From the NCBI RefSeq assembly GCF_029542085.1, contig NZ_CP107036.1, positions 868,001 to 932,000 of the forward strand: 64,000 nucleotides of DNA, in the 5' to 3' direction. A program made the position numbers and the translations under genes. Position 1 is the stretch's first letter; each line of letters begins with the position of its first letter. The stretch is from Sphingobacterium sp. ML3W (lineage in GTDB: Bacteria > Bacteroidota > Bacteroidia > Sphingobacteriales > Sphingobacteriaceae). Of the stretch, positions 15,734 to 25,391 are shown piece by piece. The notes beneath the pieces are model-generated. The model saw only the letters and a list, made by a program, of their open reading frames with translations, did no database searches and was not told where the DNA came from.

Positions 15734-15749
15734 TCTTAACAATAAGCAG

Positions 15750-18700
15750 ATGACGAAACAATCAAAATCGTTGGCTACCTTATTGGATAAGGTAGTTGAC
15801 ATTCCAACAATACAGATTATATTTTTTGTAATAATCATCCTTCTAAGTTCTATGTTTAGTTTATCGGCTCAGACGCCCCGCAAGGACAGCGGGGCGGATG
15901 GGTTGTTTTTTATCAGCGGTTCCGTCGTGTCATCTGTAGACGGGAAACCTATTCAGGGGGTGTCTATCCGGATCGAAGGTGAAAAGGGGAGAGCCTCTTC
16001 TAAAAATGATGGGTCTTTTATAGTTCCAGTCTCCAGTCGCAGAGGTATAGTTTCTTTCTCCCACATGGGATTCAAGCGCTTAGAACTACCGTATACAGCC
16101 GGAGTATCATTGACTGTAAAATTGATACCGCTAGAGAATCAATTGGAAGAGGTGGAGGTGGTGAATACTGGTTTCCAAAAAATACCAAAAGAGCGAGCTG
16201 CGGGTTCATTTGAGCTTATTGACAACAAGCTTTTGAATAAACGCATGGGTACTTCCATTTTGGATCGGTTAGAAAATGCGAGTGTGAGCACGCGCTTTGA
16301 AAAAGACTATCAGTGGAGTGATCAGAATCAATATGCGGATTTACCTCAATTTAATTTTGAAAATAGAGGTCGAACGGCAATGGTGGGTGCAACATCCAGA
16401 ACCATTGTCTTGGACAATGTATTGTTTGAAGGTGATCTAAGAGATATTAATCCCAATGATATTGAGTCTGTATCTGTGCTGAAAGATGCAGTTGCGACAT
16501 CCATCTGGGGTACTAATGGCGGTGGTGGTGTTATTGTCCTGACGTCTAAAAAGGGAAACTATAATAGCCCTTTTAGGCTTACTCTGACCAGCAACCTAAC
16601 TATTCAGGAGCGGCCAGATATATATGCGCTTCCTTTTATGAAAAGTACCGATTTTATAGATTACGAGACTTATCTATTCAACAACGGCTATTTTAATAGC
16701 AAACTAAATAATAAGACGAGCTTCCCTACGCTGACGCCTGTTGTCGAAATGCTGAATAAAATGAAGAAAGGTGAGGTGACCGTAGCGGATGGAAATAGAT
16801 TGATAGATGAATACCGTACGTACGATATCAGGGACGATTATTATAAATATGTGTACAGGCCATCCATAATGCACCAGTATTCACTTAACTTATCCGGTGG
16901 TAACGCTAGAATAGCCTATAATGTGTCTGCCGGTCTGGATGATAATAAAAATTCTAAATATTATTCAGAAAATGACCGTAAGACTCTCCGCGTTTCCGTT
17001 AAGTCCAATCCGGTCAAGAATTTAAGTCTGAATACAGATATCAATTATACCCATGTGAAGGCAAGGGACTACAGTATGAATCAAGAGGTATCGTACCAAA
17101 ACTCGACCATTGGATTGGAATGGCCATATCTCAGATTGGCAGATGATCGTGGTAATTTCATTACCTCTGATGCAGTACCATATCGCAAGATATACCGCGA
17201 TACTGCTGGTAATGGTAAGCTGTTGGACTGGAGCTACAACCCGCTAAAAGAAAGGGCAGATAATTTTAATAAATATAGAACTGGCGATCTGATGATAAAT
17301 CTGAATGTATCCTACAAAATTCTGCCCAAACTAAATATTCAAGGGATTTATGCATACCAGACTGTATCGTCAGCAGTAGACGATTGGGTGGGGCAAGGGA
17401 CCTTCAGTGCACGTAATCGGATCAATCTGTTTACACAGTACAACGACAAAATGGTGCTCAAGACGCCAGTTCCGCTTGGAGGAGTTCTTTCCAAAGGAAG
17501 TCGGTATTCTAGCGCCCATACAGGTAGAATACAGGTGGATTATAGCGCTGATTTAAACAGTATTCAAAGTAAATTGGATGTGCTAGCAGGTGTAGAAATA
17601 AGGCAAAAGGATTATCAATTGGATGATCGGCTTATCTATGGCTATGATCAGAATACGCTGTCATACGCACCCATGGATTTTGTTTCCTTATTTCCGACAT
17701 TAAATCGGAAAACTGGTGGATCGCGTATTCAGGATGGGATTATTTTTGAGCAACTTACCAATAGGTATTTATCTGCCTTTGCAAATGCCAATTATACGTT
17801 TAAAGAAAGGTATATCCTGAACGGTAGTGTCAGGCAGGATGCATCGAATTTGCTTGGGGTAAAAGCTAACGAAAAATGGCAACCGCTTTGGTCTGCTGGA
17901 ACGGCTTGGATTGTGTCCAAAGAATCATTTTTAAAACATGACAACATAGATCTGCTCAAGCTTAGGGCGACATACGGTTTTTCAGGTAGGGTCAATGGTA
18001 GCTATGCTGCGTTGCCGATCATTGAATATCGAGGTAATGATCTACTTACGGGTTTAAGGTATGCCAATATTGCTACGCCCGCCAATCCTTCGCTCAGATG
18101 GGAGCGTACCCAGACCATAAATCTCGCAGTAGATTTCGGTGCATTTAATAACAGACTCTCCGGATCATTTGAGTGGTATGTCAGGAATGTAAAAGACCTA
18201 CTGGCAAATATGCAGCTCGATCCCACGACCGGATATGAAAGTATGATAAAGAATGGGGGACAGTTTCGTTCAAAGGGTTATGAATTGACCTTGAATACTG
18301 TAAATATCAGGAACAACAGTTTCTCTTGGCTATCGACGATATTGTTGAGTAAAAATAGGACAAAGGTGGTCAGATACCCTTACAAATTGCCTACTGCAGA
18401 TTCGTATGTATATAATTCGGGTTCCGCTGGTTCATATCTACTGGAAGGACATGATGAAGCTGCTGTATTAGCCTTTCCTTTTGCTGGGCTAGATCCGAAT
18501 ACGGGTGATCCGCAGGGTTACTTAAATGGTGAGCTGTCAAAAGACTATATGTCAATCTTATATGGTGGTACAGAGAACCTGGTGGACCTGGGCCCGGGGA
18601 GACCGACATACTACGGCAATATCGCCAACGAATTCGTGGTGGGCAAGTTTTCCATGCGCTTGAATATACAGGGGCGCTTTGGCTTCAAATTTTTTAGGAG

Positions 18701-19073
18701 CACATTTTCGCAGATCAATGCCGCGGACTCACGTATGGGGCATCCGGACTATGCGCTGAGATGGCAGAATCCAGGTGATGAGTTAACGACAGACATTCCG
18801 TCGCTTAAATATCCGATGGATTCCTTTAGGGATGGCTTCTTTCAGAAGTCAGATGCACTGGTCGTCAAAGGTGACCACATCAGGTTACAGGATATTTTTG
18901 TGTCCTATGACCTGGGCAAATGGAAGGGTATCCGGTCACTTTCTGTATCCGCTTTTTTGAAGAATATGAATACTATCCTCTGGCGGGCCAATAAACATGG
19001 AATAGATCCAGAGTATCGGGATGCTATCCCACTGCCTTTCTCAGCCTCCTTTGGTCTTAATGTTGGATTTTAA
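15750..19073 (+). CDS. SusC-like TonB-dependent outer-membrane transporter
   Basis: A 1107-residue SusC/RagA-family protein. A hydrophobic signal region at about 20-42 ends in SLSAQ. A carboxypeptidase-like regulatory domain follows (about 55-135), then a plug domain with VLDNVLFEGDLRDINPNDIESVSVLKDA and the beta-barrel, ending in an aromatic residue (NVGF). These proteins import nutrients too large for porins, together with the SusD lipoprotein encoded next. No STN domain is present, so regulation by an ECF/FecR pair is not expected. The segment GFQKIPKERAAGSF before the plug is a variant I associate with SusC proteins next to TlpA genes, as here. The substrate is not predictable; no glycoside hydrolase is in this operon. 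Confidence 0.9.
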   Translation: MTKQSKSLATLLDKVVDIPTIQIIFFVIIILLSSMFSLSAQTPRKDSGADGLFFISGSVVSSVDGKPIQGVSIRIEGEKGRASSKNDGSFIVPVSSRRGIVSFSHMGFKRLELPYTAGVSLTVKLIPLENQLEEVEVVNTGFQKIPKERAAGSFELIDNKLLNKRMGTSILDRLENASVSTRFEKDYQWSDQNQYADLPQFNFENRGRTAMVGATSRTIVLDNVLFEGDLRDINPNDIESVSVLKDAVATSIWGTNGGGGVIVLTSKKGNYNSPFRLTLTSNLTIQERPDIYALPFMKSTDFIDYETYLFNNGYFNSKLNNKTSFPTLTPVVEMLNKMKKGEVTVADGNRLIDEYRTYDIRDDYYKYVYRPSIMHQYSLNLSGGNARIAYNVSAGLDDNKNSKYYSENDRKTLRVSVKSNPVKNLSLNTDINYTHVKARDYSMNQEVSYQNSTIGLEWPYLRLADDRGNFITSDAVPYRKIYRDTAGNGKLLDWSYNPLKERADNFNKYRTGDLMINLNVSYKILPKLNIQGIYAYQTVSSAVDDWVGQGTFSARNRINLFTQYNDKMVLKTPVPLGGVLSKGSRYSSAHTGRIQVDYSADLNSIQSKLDVLAGVEIRQKDYQLDDRLIYGYDQNTLSYAPMDFVSLFPTLNRKTGGSRIQDGIIFEQLTNRYLSAFANANYTFKERYILNGSVRQDASNLLGVKANEKWQPLWSAGTAWIVSKESFLKHDNIDLLKLRATYGFSGRVNGSYAALPIIEYRGNDLLTGLRYANIATPANPSLRWERTQTINLAVDFGAFNNRLSGSFEWYVRNVKDLLANMQLDPTTGYESMIKNGGQFRSKGYELTLNTVNIRNNSFSWLSTILLSKNRTKVVRYPYKLPTADSYVYNSGSAGSYLLEGHDEAAVLAFPFAGLDPNTGDPQGYLNGELSKDYMSILYGGTENLVDLGPGRPTYYGNIANEFVVGKFSMRLNIQGRFGFKFFRSTFSQINAADSRMGHPDYALRWQNPGDELTTDIPSLKYPMDSFRDGFFQKSDALVVKGDHIRLQDIFVSYDLGKWKGIRSLSVSAFLKNMNTILWRANKHGIDPEYRDAIPLPFSASFGLNVGF

Positions 19074-19083
19074 AACGATAACG

Positions 19084-20439
19084 ATGAAATTAAAAATATT
19101 TGCTCCTATAATGATAGCGATACTGTTTGTATCCTGCTCCAAATTTTTGGATCTAAAGCCCGATGCTAAAATGAGGGTACCCTCAAGCTTGGAAGATGCT
19201 GAATCATTATTGAATGACCGCTCCGCCATGAATTCAGCCTATGCTGCAATTCCCGAAGCTGCGGCTGATAACTATTACCTTGAAAAGGCCAGTTTTGAAG
19301 CGTTTACAAATGTAGCCGAAAGGAATATCTATATCTGGGACGCGCAGCTCGATGTCAACTATATAAACTGGCAGGCTAGCTATAAAGTGGTGGCGATAGC
19401 CAATCAGGTGATTGACATCTTGTCGGGATTGAATCGGAATGATAACTCCGCTAAGTATGATCTGATCAAAGGGCAGGCGCTATTTTTCAAAGCTTTTGCT
19501 TATCAGCAAATTGCAGATGCCTTTACACTTCCATACAACAAGGATACAGCACCGTCTTTGCTGGGTATTGTATTGCGCAATTCGCCCAATGTGGACGAAA
19601 TATCCTATCGGGCAAGTCTCGAAAGCTCGTATGTCGAAATCAAAAATCTATTGCTGCAGGCTATAGATCTTCTTCCGGCGCAACCGACAGTCAAGACGCT
19701 GCCGTCCAAAGCCGCCGCCTACGCGCTTTTGGCGCGGGTGACATTGATCATGCAGGACTGGCCTTTGGCATTGAATGCTGCCAAAGAATGCTTGGCTATC
19801 AACAATGAACTGATAGATTATAATCAGCTGAATAGCTCTTCACTGACACCTTTTGAGTTGTTCAATAAAGAGGTTTTGTTCCATGCGGTTACTGGTGCCA
19901 ACGTGACGTTGACGCCCAGTATATGCTTCGTTGACACTTTGTTGTACAGTTCATACGAGGATAATGACCTTCGAAAGAAGATCTATTTTTCGATGGACGG
20001 ACAGGGTAAAGCCGTATTTAAAGGAAAGTTTGATGGCGCCCAAAATTCATTTTCCTTTTGCGGGCTGACGATGGATGAGGTATACCTGATTCTCGCTGAG
20101 GCCTATGTAAGGACCGATCAGTCTGACTTGGGACTGCAGGCCCTCAATACCCTGTTGCGTAAGCGCTGGATGTCGAATAGCTATGTAGATATCAAGAACG
20201 AGGGGCCTGTGAAAGCCAAGCAGGTGATTTTGAATGAACGGCGCAAATCCCTCATCTTGAGAAATACCCGATGGATGGATATCAAACGTCTCAGTACCGA
20301 AACGGAATATGCAGTGAAATTAAGCAGAAAACTAGGCGATCAAACCTTTGAATTAGCCAAGGGTGATCTCCGCTTTGCCTTTCTTATTCCGATAAGGGTC
20401 GTTAACCAAGCTAGTACTATTCAGCAAAATCCAAGATAA
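19084..20439 (+). CDS. SusD/RagB-like lipoprotein
   Basis: A 451-residue lipoprotein counted from the ATG at 19084, which gives a clean signal peptide ending in FVSC (Cys18) followed by SKFLDLKPD, the usual start of mature SusD proteins. A longer frame from 19021 overlaps the SusC gene and lacks a signal sequence. Helical TPR-like repeats are seen through the middle, and the C-terminal region has YLILAEAYVRTDQSDLGLQALN and a final NERRKSLILRNTRWMDIKRL, both typical. It forms the surface lid of the SusC transporter encoded 11 bases upstream. Substrate unknown. Confidence 0.88.
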   Translation: MKLKIFAPIMIAILFVSCSKFLDLKPDAKMRVPSSLEDAESLLNDRSAMNSAYAAIPEAAADNYYLEKASFEAFTNVAERNIYIWDAQLDVNYINWQASYKVVAIANQVIDILSGLNRNDNSAKYDLIKGQALFFKAFAYQQIADAFTLPYNKDTAPSLLGIVLRNSPNVDEISYRASLESSYVEIKNLLLQAIDLLPAQPTVKTLPSKAAAYALLARVTLIMQDWPLALNAAKECLAINNELIDYNQLNSSSLTPFELFNKEVLFHAVTGANVTLTPSICFVDTLLYSSYEDNDLRKKIYFSMDGQGKAVFKGKFDGAQNSFSFCGLTMDEVYLILAEAYVRTDQSDLGLQALNTLLRKRWMSNSYVDIKNEGPVKAKQVILNERRKSLILRNTRWMDIKRLSTETEYAVKLSRKLGDQTFELAKGDLRFAFLIPIRVVNQASTIQQNPR

Positions 20440-20483
20440 TAAATCGAATTTTTTAGTCACTTCTAAAAAACAAACATAAAAAA

Positions 20484-21689
20484 ATGAAAAATTTTATAAA
20501 ATATATCTGCATCAGTTGCATGCTTTTAAACAATATAGTGTCCATGGCACAGGGACAAAAACTGTCTATACGAAATCCTATAAAATGGCAAAAAAATTAT
20601 AAGCTATTGGATGGCAAGGAAGAGTTGCCGGTTAAAAAGTTTGGATCTAAGCTGGTGCTGCTGGATTTTTTTACCACTTCCTGTACCTCATGTATAGCGT
20701 CATTTCCATTTATGAATGATCTTCAAGTAAAATTTAAAGATCGGGTTCAGGTGTTGATGGTCACGCCCGAAACGAAGGCCGTTGTGGCTAAGTTTTTCGG
20801 TAAGAACGACTTTGTGAAAGCGAATAAGCTACCTATTGTGATTGAAGATAAGTGGTTTAGTGAATCGTTTCCGCATAAAGGCGTTCCTCACGTTGCCTGG
20901 ATTTATCAGGATACTGTAGTAGCGATTACGGGTAAAGACATGGTGACTATGGATAATATCGACAAAGTATTGACCAAAAAAGATCTATCCAAATGGCCTA
21001 TTAAAGATGACTTTGCAATTGATGCCGCTATGGATGATAATTCACAGGAGGAGGATAGCTACAGTTCAATGTTTGGCCCCTACAAAATCGGCTACCCGCT
21101 TAAATATCGGATCGACAGCACTTCGCAAAAGATAGCCTATCATATGACCAATGTAGATGCTATTCCTGCCGTACTCTATACGATTGGTTTGGAAAGGAAG
21201 TTGCCCTTGATGAAAAAGGAGCGGATTATATTGAACGTTCGTAATCGGGATAGATTTGTGAATGTTGATAGTATCCCTAAATCCTTTTGGTCACAAAAAA
21301 ATGCTTTTTGTTTTTCTTCGGAATGGCCTTTTGAGATGGATGCTTCCCAGAGGCATAGAGCATTGTTAAAAGAACTGACTAACAGACTAAACATTCGTGT
21401 TACCTATGAACCTCGGGATGTTAAAGTTTGGGTTATTAGACCAAGTAAGCAGAAAAGCGATGCCTTATCAGCGGGGGATATGGAGATCGGAAATTGGTTG
21501 ACTTTTGTGGAAGTTACTAATCCGCATCTGCCACCCCTGATTATAGAAGGTATTCCGTTAAGTACTAAAGCAGTCTCGTCATATGAAATAAGTGATCTAG
21601 CGAGTTTGAAAAAAGCCATGGAAGCAAACGGTCTAACGGTTGGAGAAACGGCGCGCAAAATTGACTGTCTGGTCATTGATGATAACTAA
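20484..21689 (+). CDS. TlpA-like thioredoxin-fold protein
   Basis: A 401-residue exported protein with a signal peptide (about 1-22). A thioredoxin domain includes the active-site CTSC at residues 67-70 in DFFTTSCTSCIASFP. The cis-proline region appears as GVPHVAWIY at about 133-141. The C-terminal 200 residues lie outside the thioredoxin fold and are not recognised. TlpA-type proteins are periplasmic reductants or disulphide exchangers. It is the last gene of the SusC-SusD operon, an arrangement repeated at 39793 in this window. It could reduce a Cys-containing ligand on import or maintain the transporter. The hairpin at 21699 follows its stop by ten bases. Confidence 0.82.
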   Translation: MKNFIKYICISCMLLNNIVSMAQGQKLSIRNPIKWQKNYKLLDGKEELPVKKFGSKLVLLDFFTTSCTSCIASFPFMNDLQVKFKDRVQVLMVTPETKAVVAKFFGKNDFVKANKLPIVIEDKWFSESFPHKGVPHVAWIYQDTVVAITGKDMVTMDNIDKVLTKKDLSKWPIKDDFAIDAAMDDNSQEEDSYSSMFGPYKIGYPLKYRIDSTSQKIAYHMTNVDAIPAVLYTIGLERKLPLMKKERIILNVRNRDRFVNVDSIPKSFWSQKNAFCFSSEWPFEMDASQRHRALLKELTNRLNIRVTYEPRDVKVWVIRPSKQKSDALSAGDMEIGNWLTFVEVTNPHLPPLIIEGIPLSTKAVSSYEISDLASLKKAMEANGLTVGETARKIDCLVIDDN

Positions 21690-21698
21690 TATAACAAA

Positions 21699-21724
21699 AG
21701 GCTGGAGTTTTTAATTCCAGCCTT
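21699..21724. terminator. bidirectional hairpin terminator
   Basis: AAGGCTGGA at 21699-21707 pairs perfectly with TCCAGCCTT at 21716-21724. On the minus strand it is followed by TTTTGTTAT, which suits the leftward small-peptide gene; it also lies directly after the rightward TlpA stop. Confidence 0.7.
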
Positions 21725-21752
21725 CGCTAAATCGGGTCAGTAGAGGTAGGGA

Positions 21753-21977
21753 TTAAGCGTCTTTTAAGGAAACTTTTGCTGTATTTGAATGTGTATTCAA
21801 TGCAGTAACCATTTCACTTAAAATTGCGCTATCCAGTACTGGTCTTCCTGAACCGTCATTTGCAGCTTCGATCGTACAAATGTTTTGGTCGCCTACACAC
21901 GAAGGTGTTCCTGAAGCTAATGAATAGCTTGAAGGATTCGATGGCGCACTTTGATTGTTCAATTGGAATAATGCCAT
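21753..21977 (-). CDS. 74-residue Cys-containing small protein, possible secreted or processed peptide
   Basis: A small protein starting MALFQLNNQSAPSN with two cysteines close together (PSCVGDQNIC, about residues 27-34) and a following AANDGSGRPVLD. No classical signal peptide is present. The composition, with a polar N-terminus, compact Cys pair and helical C-terminus (SEMVTALNTHSN), recalls small peptide families of Sphingobacteria found near TlpA and SusC genes, and superficially precursor peptides. It is convergent with the SusC-SusD-TlpA operon and shares its hairpin terminator. Function unknown. It may be a substrate for the neighbouring TlpA-type protein, but that is a guess from position. 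Confidence 0.55.
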   Translation of the reverse strand: MALFQLNNQSAPSNPSSYSLASGTPSCVGDQNICTIEAANDGSGRPVLDSAILSEMVTALNTHSNTAKVSLKDA

Positions 21978-22042
21978 GTTGCAAAATTTTAATTAGTCAA
22001 ATCTTGTTATTTAATCAGATAGAAATGCTTTCATATCCGGTC

Positions 22043-22343
22043 TCACAGATTCTGCCGGGCTGGCCGAAACGCCTCACTATGCCAGTCGTTTATGAGTAGT
22101 TGATCGCTTACCGCCACGCGGGAACGTCGTAAACCTGCGTCCATGCCGGTCACGTACAGGGCCGGCACAGCAGCAGGTCGTTGACCGCAGGAGGTTCATC
22201 TTTGCAGGACCAGAATACTTCAAGTGCAACAATTGTGATGGCCACTGCCAATACGGGGTTCTCAAATCCGCAGCAAATGGTTTCTCGTTTAAAGAATGCA
22301 TCCTGATTCGTTCTGTACGCTGTATATGCTCTTGCTTGATCAT
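22043..22343 (-). pseudogene. frameshifted remnant of a small membrane or exported protein
   Basis: Reading leftward from the ATG at 22343, the first frame starts MIKQEHIQRTERIR. The most protein-like reading then shifts frame twice: first to QDAFFKRETICCGFENPVLA with a hydrophobic stretch (VLAVAITIVALEVFW), then to PALYVTGMDAGLRRSRVAV and a stop at 22043-22045. Each segment on its own lacks a proper start or stop. This pattern suggests a gene with two frameshifts, or sequence errors. It lies between the small Cys peptide gene and an AraC regulator, so it may have been a partner of either. The product family is not recognised. Confidence 0.35.
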
Positions 22344-22462
22344 ACTTTTCTGTTTATAAATTCACCCAGTCCTAGGGGTATATATTTCATTGATCCTAAG
22401 ATAGAGGCAAAAATGTCCTGTTTTTTGATTGAATACAGACTTTGATTTGGTCAAACCCATAA

Positions 22463-23473
22463 TTAATCTTCGGCTTTAGGTGGCAATAGGGATCTGATGT
22501 ATTCACTCGGTGTCAGGCCGGTATGCCGCTTAAAGAAATTACAGAAGCTGGACTGATCACTAAAGCCACATAGGCTGGTGGTTATTTTGATCGATAGATG
22601 CTGCTCCAGGCAATGTTTGGCTTTTTTCAATCGTTCCTGATTACTGTAATGCGTTATCGGTACGCCATAGCGCTCCTTGTGAAGACAATTTAAATATTGA
22701 GATTCGATAAATAAGCTTTCGGCAATGTGGATGATCAATACCGGTCCGTCAGTTTCGGCGATCCGACTGCTTATCAGCTCCCGTGCCAGACGTACGATGA
22801 GATCAGGGTGGCGCAATAAGCCCTTTGCTTTGAGCATTTTGTCCTTGCTCAAATAAAGCAGCTCCTGAATTTTTTTTAGGATACATAATTTCGGGATCAG
22901 GGGCTTTTTAAGCAGTTCTGCGCTTAGCTCGCCCAGGATACGTCGAGTATGCTCCATGGCCTCAAAATCAAGGCTTACCCGATATTGCGGATGCTGCTGC
23001 CTATTGGCGGCCACAACTTCATCCAGATAATCAAAACCTGACAATCCATTCAGGTCGAGCAGTTCCAGGGGTAATGTAAACCCTTGGATATGATACTTGC
23101 CGGGCTCAAAATGTAAGGTAATAATCGTAATGGGTGCATAGAAAAATGCACCGTGAAAAGGACGGAAGAGAAACTCTTCCTGAATCTGGGGCTGGTGATA
23201 ATGCACGGGCTGGCGCCCATCCAGGTGATAAAGTAGGTGAGTCTGTGGGCTGAGGATCTCAAAACTGATGTGAGTAGAGGCGCTGGTCTCGATGACGTAA
23301 CTGTAACTCTCTAGATTGCCTGTTTTTAAATATTCTTCATAAATACTGATCTGGTTATTGCAAAGCAGTCTTGTCCGGCTACCTGGTAGCCGTTGAATAA
23401 AGGATTTTGTGAGCGTACTCTTGCTCACAAAATCCATTTCTGCTTCTATCAACTTGAATGATTGGGTCTGCAT
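22463..23473 (-). CDS. AraC-family transcriptional regulator
   Basis: A 336-residue regulator with a C-terminal AraC-type double helix-turn-helix. ITTSLCGFSDQSSFCNFFKRHTG followed by LTPSEYIRSL (about residues 295-328) is the second motif and its family signature. The N-terminal 200 residues are an unrecognised sensing domain. It lies upstream of, and in the same direction as, the frameshifted remnant and the Cys-peptide gene, and may control them. A 133-residue gene precedes it by 50 bases in the same direction. The ligand is unknown. Confidence 0.85.
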   Translation of the reverse strand: MQTQSFKLIEAEMDFVSKSTLTKSFIQRLPGSRTRLLCNNQISIYEEYLKTGNLESYSYVIETSASTHISFEILSPQTHLLYHLDGRQPVHYHQPQIQEEFLFRPFHGAFFYAPITIITLHFEPGKYHIQGFTLPLELLDLNGLSGFDYLDEVVAANRQQHPQYRVSLDFEAMEHTRRILGELSAELLKKPLIPKLCILKKIQELLYLSKDKMLKAKGLLRHPDLIVRLARELISSRIAETDGPVLIIHIAESLFIESQYLNCLHKERYGVPITHYSNQERLKKAKHCLEQHLSIKITTSLCGFSDQSSFCNFFKRHTGLTPSEYIRSLLPPKAED

Positions 23474-23523
23474 ATAGCTGTTGATTTTGGGGAATTTCCA
23501 CGTTTGTTTCGGAGAAACATGGA

Positions 23524-23925
23524 TTAGCGATATGCTGAATTCCGATAAACAATGCGGATAGAAAAATAACCGGTCGGCAGCAAGCTGCTAGCGACAGGTG
23601 GGGTACTGGATGAATTGTATCGTGAAAGGATGATGTCCTTGGGTGTATCTTCCTCCTCATCGGCCATACTGCTTTCTTTTTGGAAATCGACAGCCAGATT
23701 GTTAATCCAGCTATCGGCGATACCGATGCTAAGTGCTGTTTTGAGTGCGGTGGACATATTATTCAGGTATTGGATCTGGCTGGGGCTAAGATCAAAGTAG
23801 GCCAGTATAAAACCCACAAAATCGCTCATCACAAAATTGATGATGGCAAGACGGTCGTCAAAAATGGTCGTCAATACTTCTTCTTGCAGGTCGAATACAC
23901 CTGCCGTGTTAAATGTTCTTTTCAT
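23524..23925 (-). CDS. hypothetical protein upstream of an AraC regulator
   Basis: A 133-residue protein counted from the ATG at 23925 (MKRTFNTAGVFDLQ). A longer frame beginning at 23979 adds a hydrophobic stretch from untidy sequence and is less likely. The N-terminal half is helical and moderately hydrophobic (FDDRLAIINFVMSDFVGFIL). The middle holds an acidic stretch (MADEEEDTPKD). No motif or family is recognised. It is transcribed with the AraC gene 50 bases downstream. It might be a small partner or target of that regulator. Confidence 0.5.
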   Translation of the reverse strand: MKRTFNTAGVFDLQEEVLTTIFDDRLAIINFVMSDFVGFILAYFDLSPSQIQYLNNMSTALKTALSIGIADSWINNLAVDFQKESSMADEEEDTPKDIILSRYNSSSTPPVASSLLPTGYFSIRIVYRNSAYR

Positions 23926-24042
23926 ATTTTTCTGTTTGAGTAAAACCACAAATAAAATGGCAAAAACTGCGAAAAGCAAGCGCTTGGATCAGATATGACA
24001 GGATTCCGTAAATTTTGACGGAATGTTTCAGGCCGAAATAAA

Positions 24043-24072
24043 TTGGTAATTAAAGGAAATTTTGTAAATTTG
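24043..24072 (+). promoter_or_regulatory. promoter for the membrane LytTR-like gene
   Basis: TTG at 24043-24045 and TAAATTTG at 24065-24072 with 19 bases between them, an exact Bacteroidota promoter pattern. It is oriented toward the gene at 24200 and implies a leader of about 120 bases. Confidence 0.65.
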
Positions 24073-24199
24073 AGATAAGTGTTTTTTGCAGGGGTGATCC
24101 TGATAAGAGGATGATGTATGGTAGTTTGGTGCGATAATACTCCTTAAAACACCTGTTTATTTGTTTTGAAGCCAATTACCTAAAGATTATCCAACAATT

Positions 24200-25390
24200 A
24201 TGTGGCCTGAAAAATTAAAGAAAAGTAAAGGGGTATTTTCGTATTTATTAAATAATACTGCTGGGCAAAGGAGCGAAATATTCTTTTATCTGGTTTATAT
24301 TTTCTGTTGTGCCATTTTTTCACTGTGGATAAACCTAGGCTCTGCAGGGCTTAACGCGGCTGAACGTATGGCAAATAAGCGCTTTATATCAGTATGGATT
24401 GGTACTATTTTATTGCTGTTGTTGTATGCTATTCTGATTAAATATATACATACAGCTTTGGTAATCCGTCGAAGATTTACAGGGAATGCTAAGCTGAATT
24501 TTAGCATCTATGTGCTGTACTCGTTATGCATTGTCCTGGCCATTCATGGGCTTATACTTGAAGTTTTACTGCCCCATAAGCCGGGATTGATCTTGTTTTC
24601 TTATGCTTACCTGACCACAGACTTTTGGTTTTTCTTTCCGATAGTGGTCGACTATATACTGTTTATCCACTGGTTTCCGGGTTGGGCATTGCTGCAATTT
24701 CCGCTCTTTGGCCAGATTAAAATTCATAAGCCTATCCCAGAGCCTGTGGCTCGTCCTACTGAAGTACTGTTATTGACGGCGGGGGTACAATCTGGGGAGC
24801 ATCAGGCAGCAGATGAAAGTCAAAATACTGTAGTTCAGCTGGATGAAAGCTTAATGGAGCCACCATTGGAGGATATCGCTCAAACAGCGGTAGACTTTTC
24901 GCATCAAAATGAGACGGCATCACAGGATACACTCCTGGATTTATGGAAGCGGGATCGGGATAGACCTGCATTGATGGTCTACCTGCTGCGCAAATGGGAG
25001 ATTGAAGAGCTATTAGACTCTACGACGATAAAATGTCTGCACGCTGTGATCATCTATAAAGAACAGCGTACGGCGGATGTGTATATGCATGATGGCAAAT
25101 TCTGCCGAATAGATGTGACCACCAAAGAGCTGCAGGAAAATCCCTGGTTGGTAAAAATACGGGCGCGGGTGTATGTCAATATGTTGTACTTTCGGGTGCC
25201 TGTAAACCGGCCTAATAAGTTGGAACTCAATGCTGAGATAAAGGAAAAACTGGAACGATGGTTGCCGGAGGACAAACTCAAAATGTTGATCACGCCCTCC
25301 CGTGACCTCAGCAAAAACTTAAAAGATTTTTGGGGAATATTAAAATCGCTGGATGAAACGAAATTGGAGGAAGAGTTTAATCTGGCTTAA
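24200..25390 (+). CDS. membrane protein with C-terminal LytTR-like DNA-binding domain
   Basis: A 396-residue protein with about four transmembrane helices in the first 180 residues (for example at 27-47, 64-84, 100-120 and 140-165) and a hydrophilic linker. The C-terminal domain (about 270-380) contains the pattern YKEQRTADVYMHDGKF, then TTKELQENPWLVKIRARVYVNMLYF and SRDLSKNLKDFW. This matches the LytTR layout, where a conserved His/Arg and VN motif sits before the last strands. A membrane-anchored transcription regulator of the LytTR kind is likely. It is followed one base later by a small HTH gene, so the pair form an operon. The LytTR call is moderate because the motif is diverged. Confidence 0.6.
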   Translation: MWPEKLKKSKGVFSYLLNNTAGQRSEIFFYLVYIFCCAIFSLWINLGSAGLNAAERMANKRFISVWIGTILLLLLYAILIKYIHTALVIRRRFTGNAKLNFSIYVLYSLCIVLAIHGLILEVLLPHKPGLILFSYAYLTTDFWFFFPIVVDYILFIHWFPGWALLQFPLFGQIKIHKPIPEPVARPTEVLLLTAGVQSGEHQAADESQNTVVQLDESLMEPPLEDIAQTAVDFSHQNETASQDTLLDLWKRDRDRPALMVYLLRKWEIEELLDSTTIKCLHAVIIYKEQRTADVYMHDGKFCRIDVTTKELQENPWLVKIRARVYVNMLYFRVPVNRPNKLELNAEIKEKLERWLPEDKLKMLITPSRDLSKNLKDFWGILKSLDETKLEEEFNLA

Positions 25391-25391
25391 A

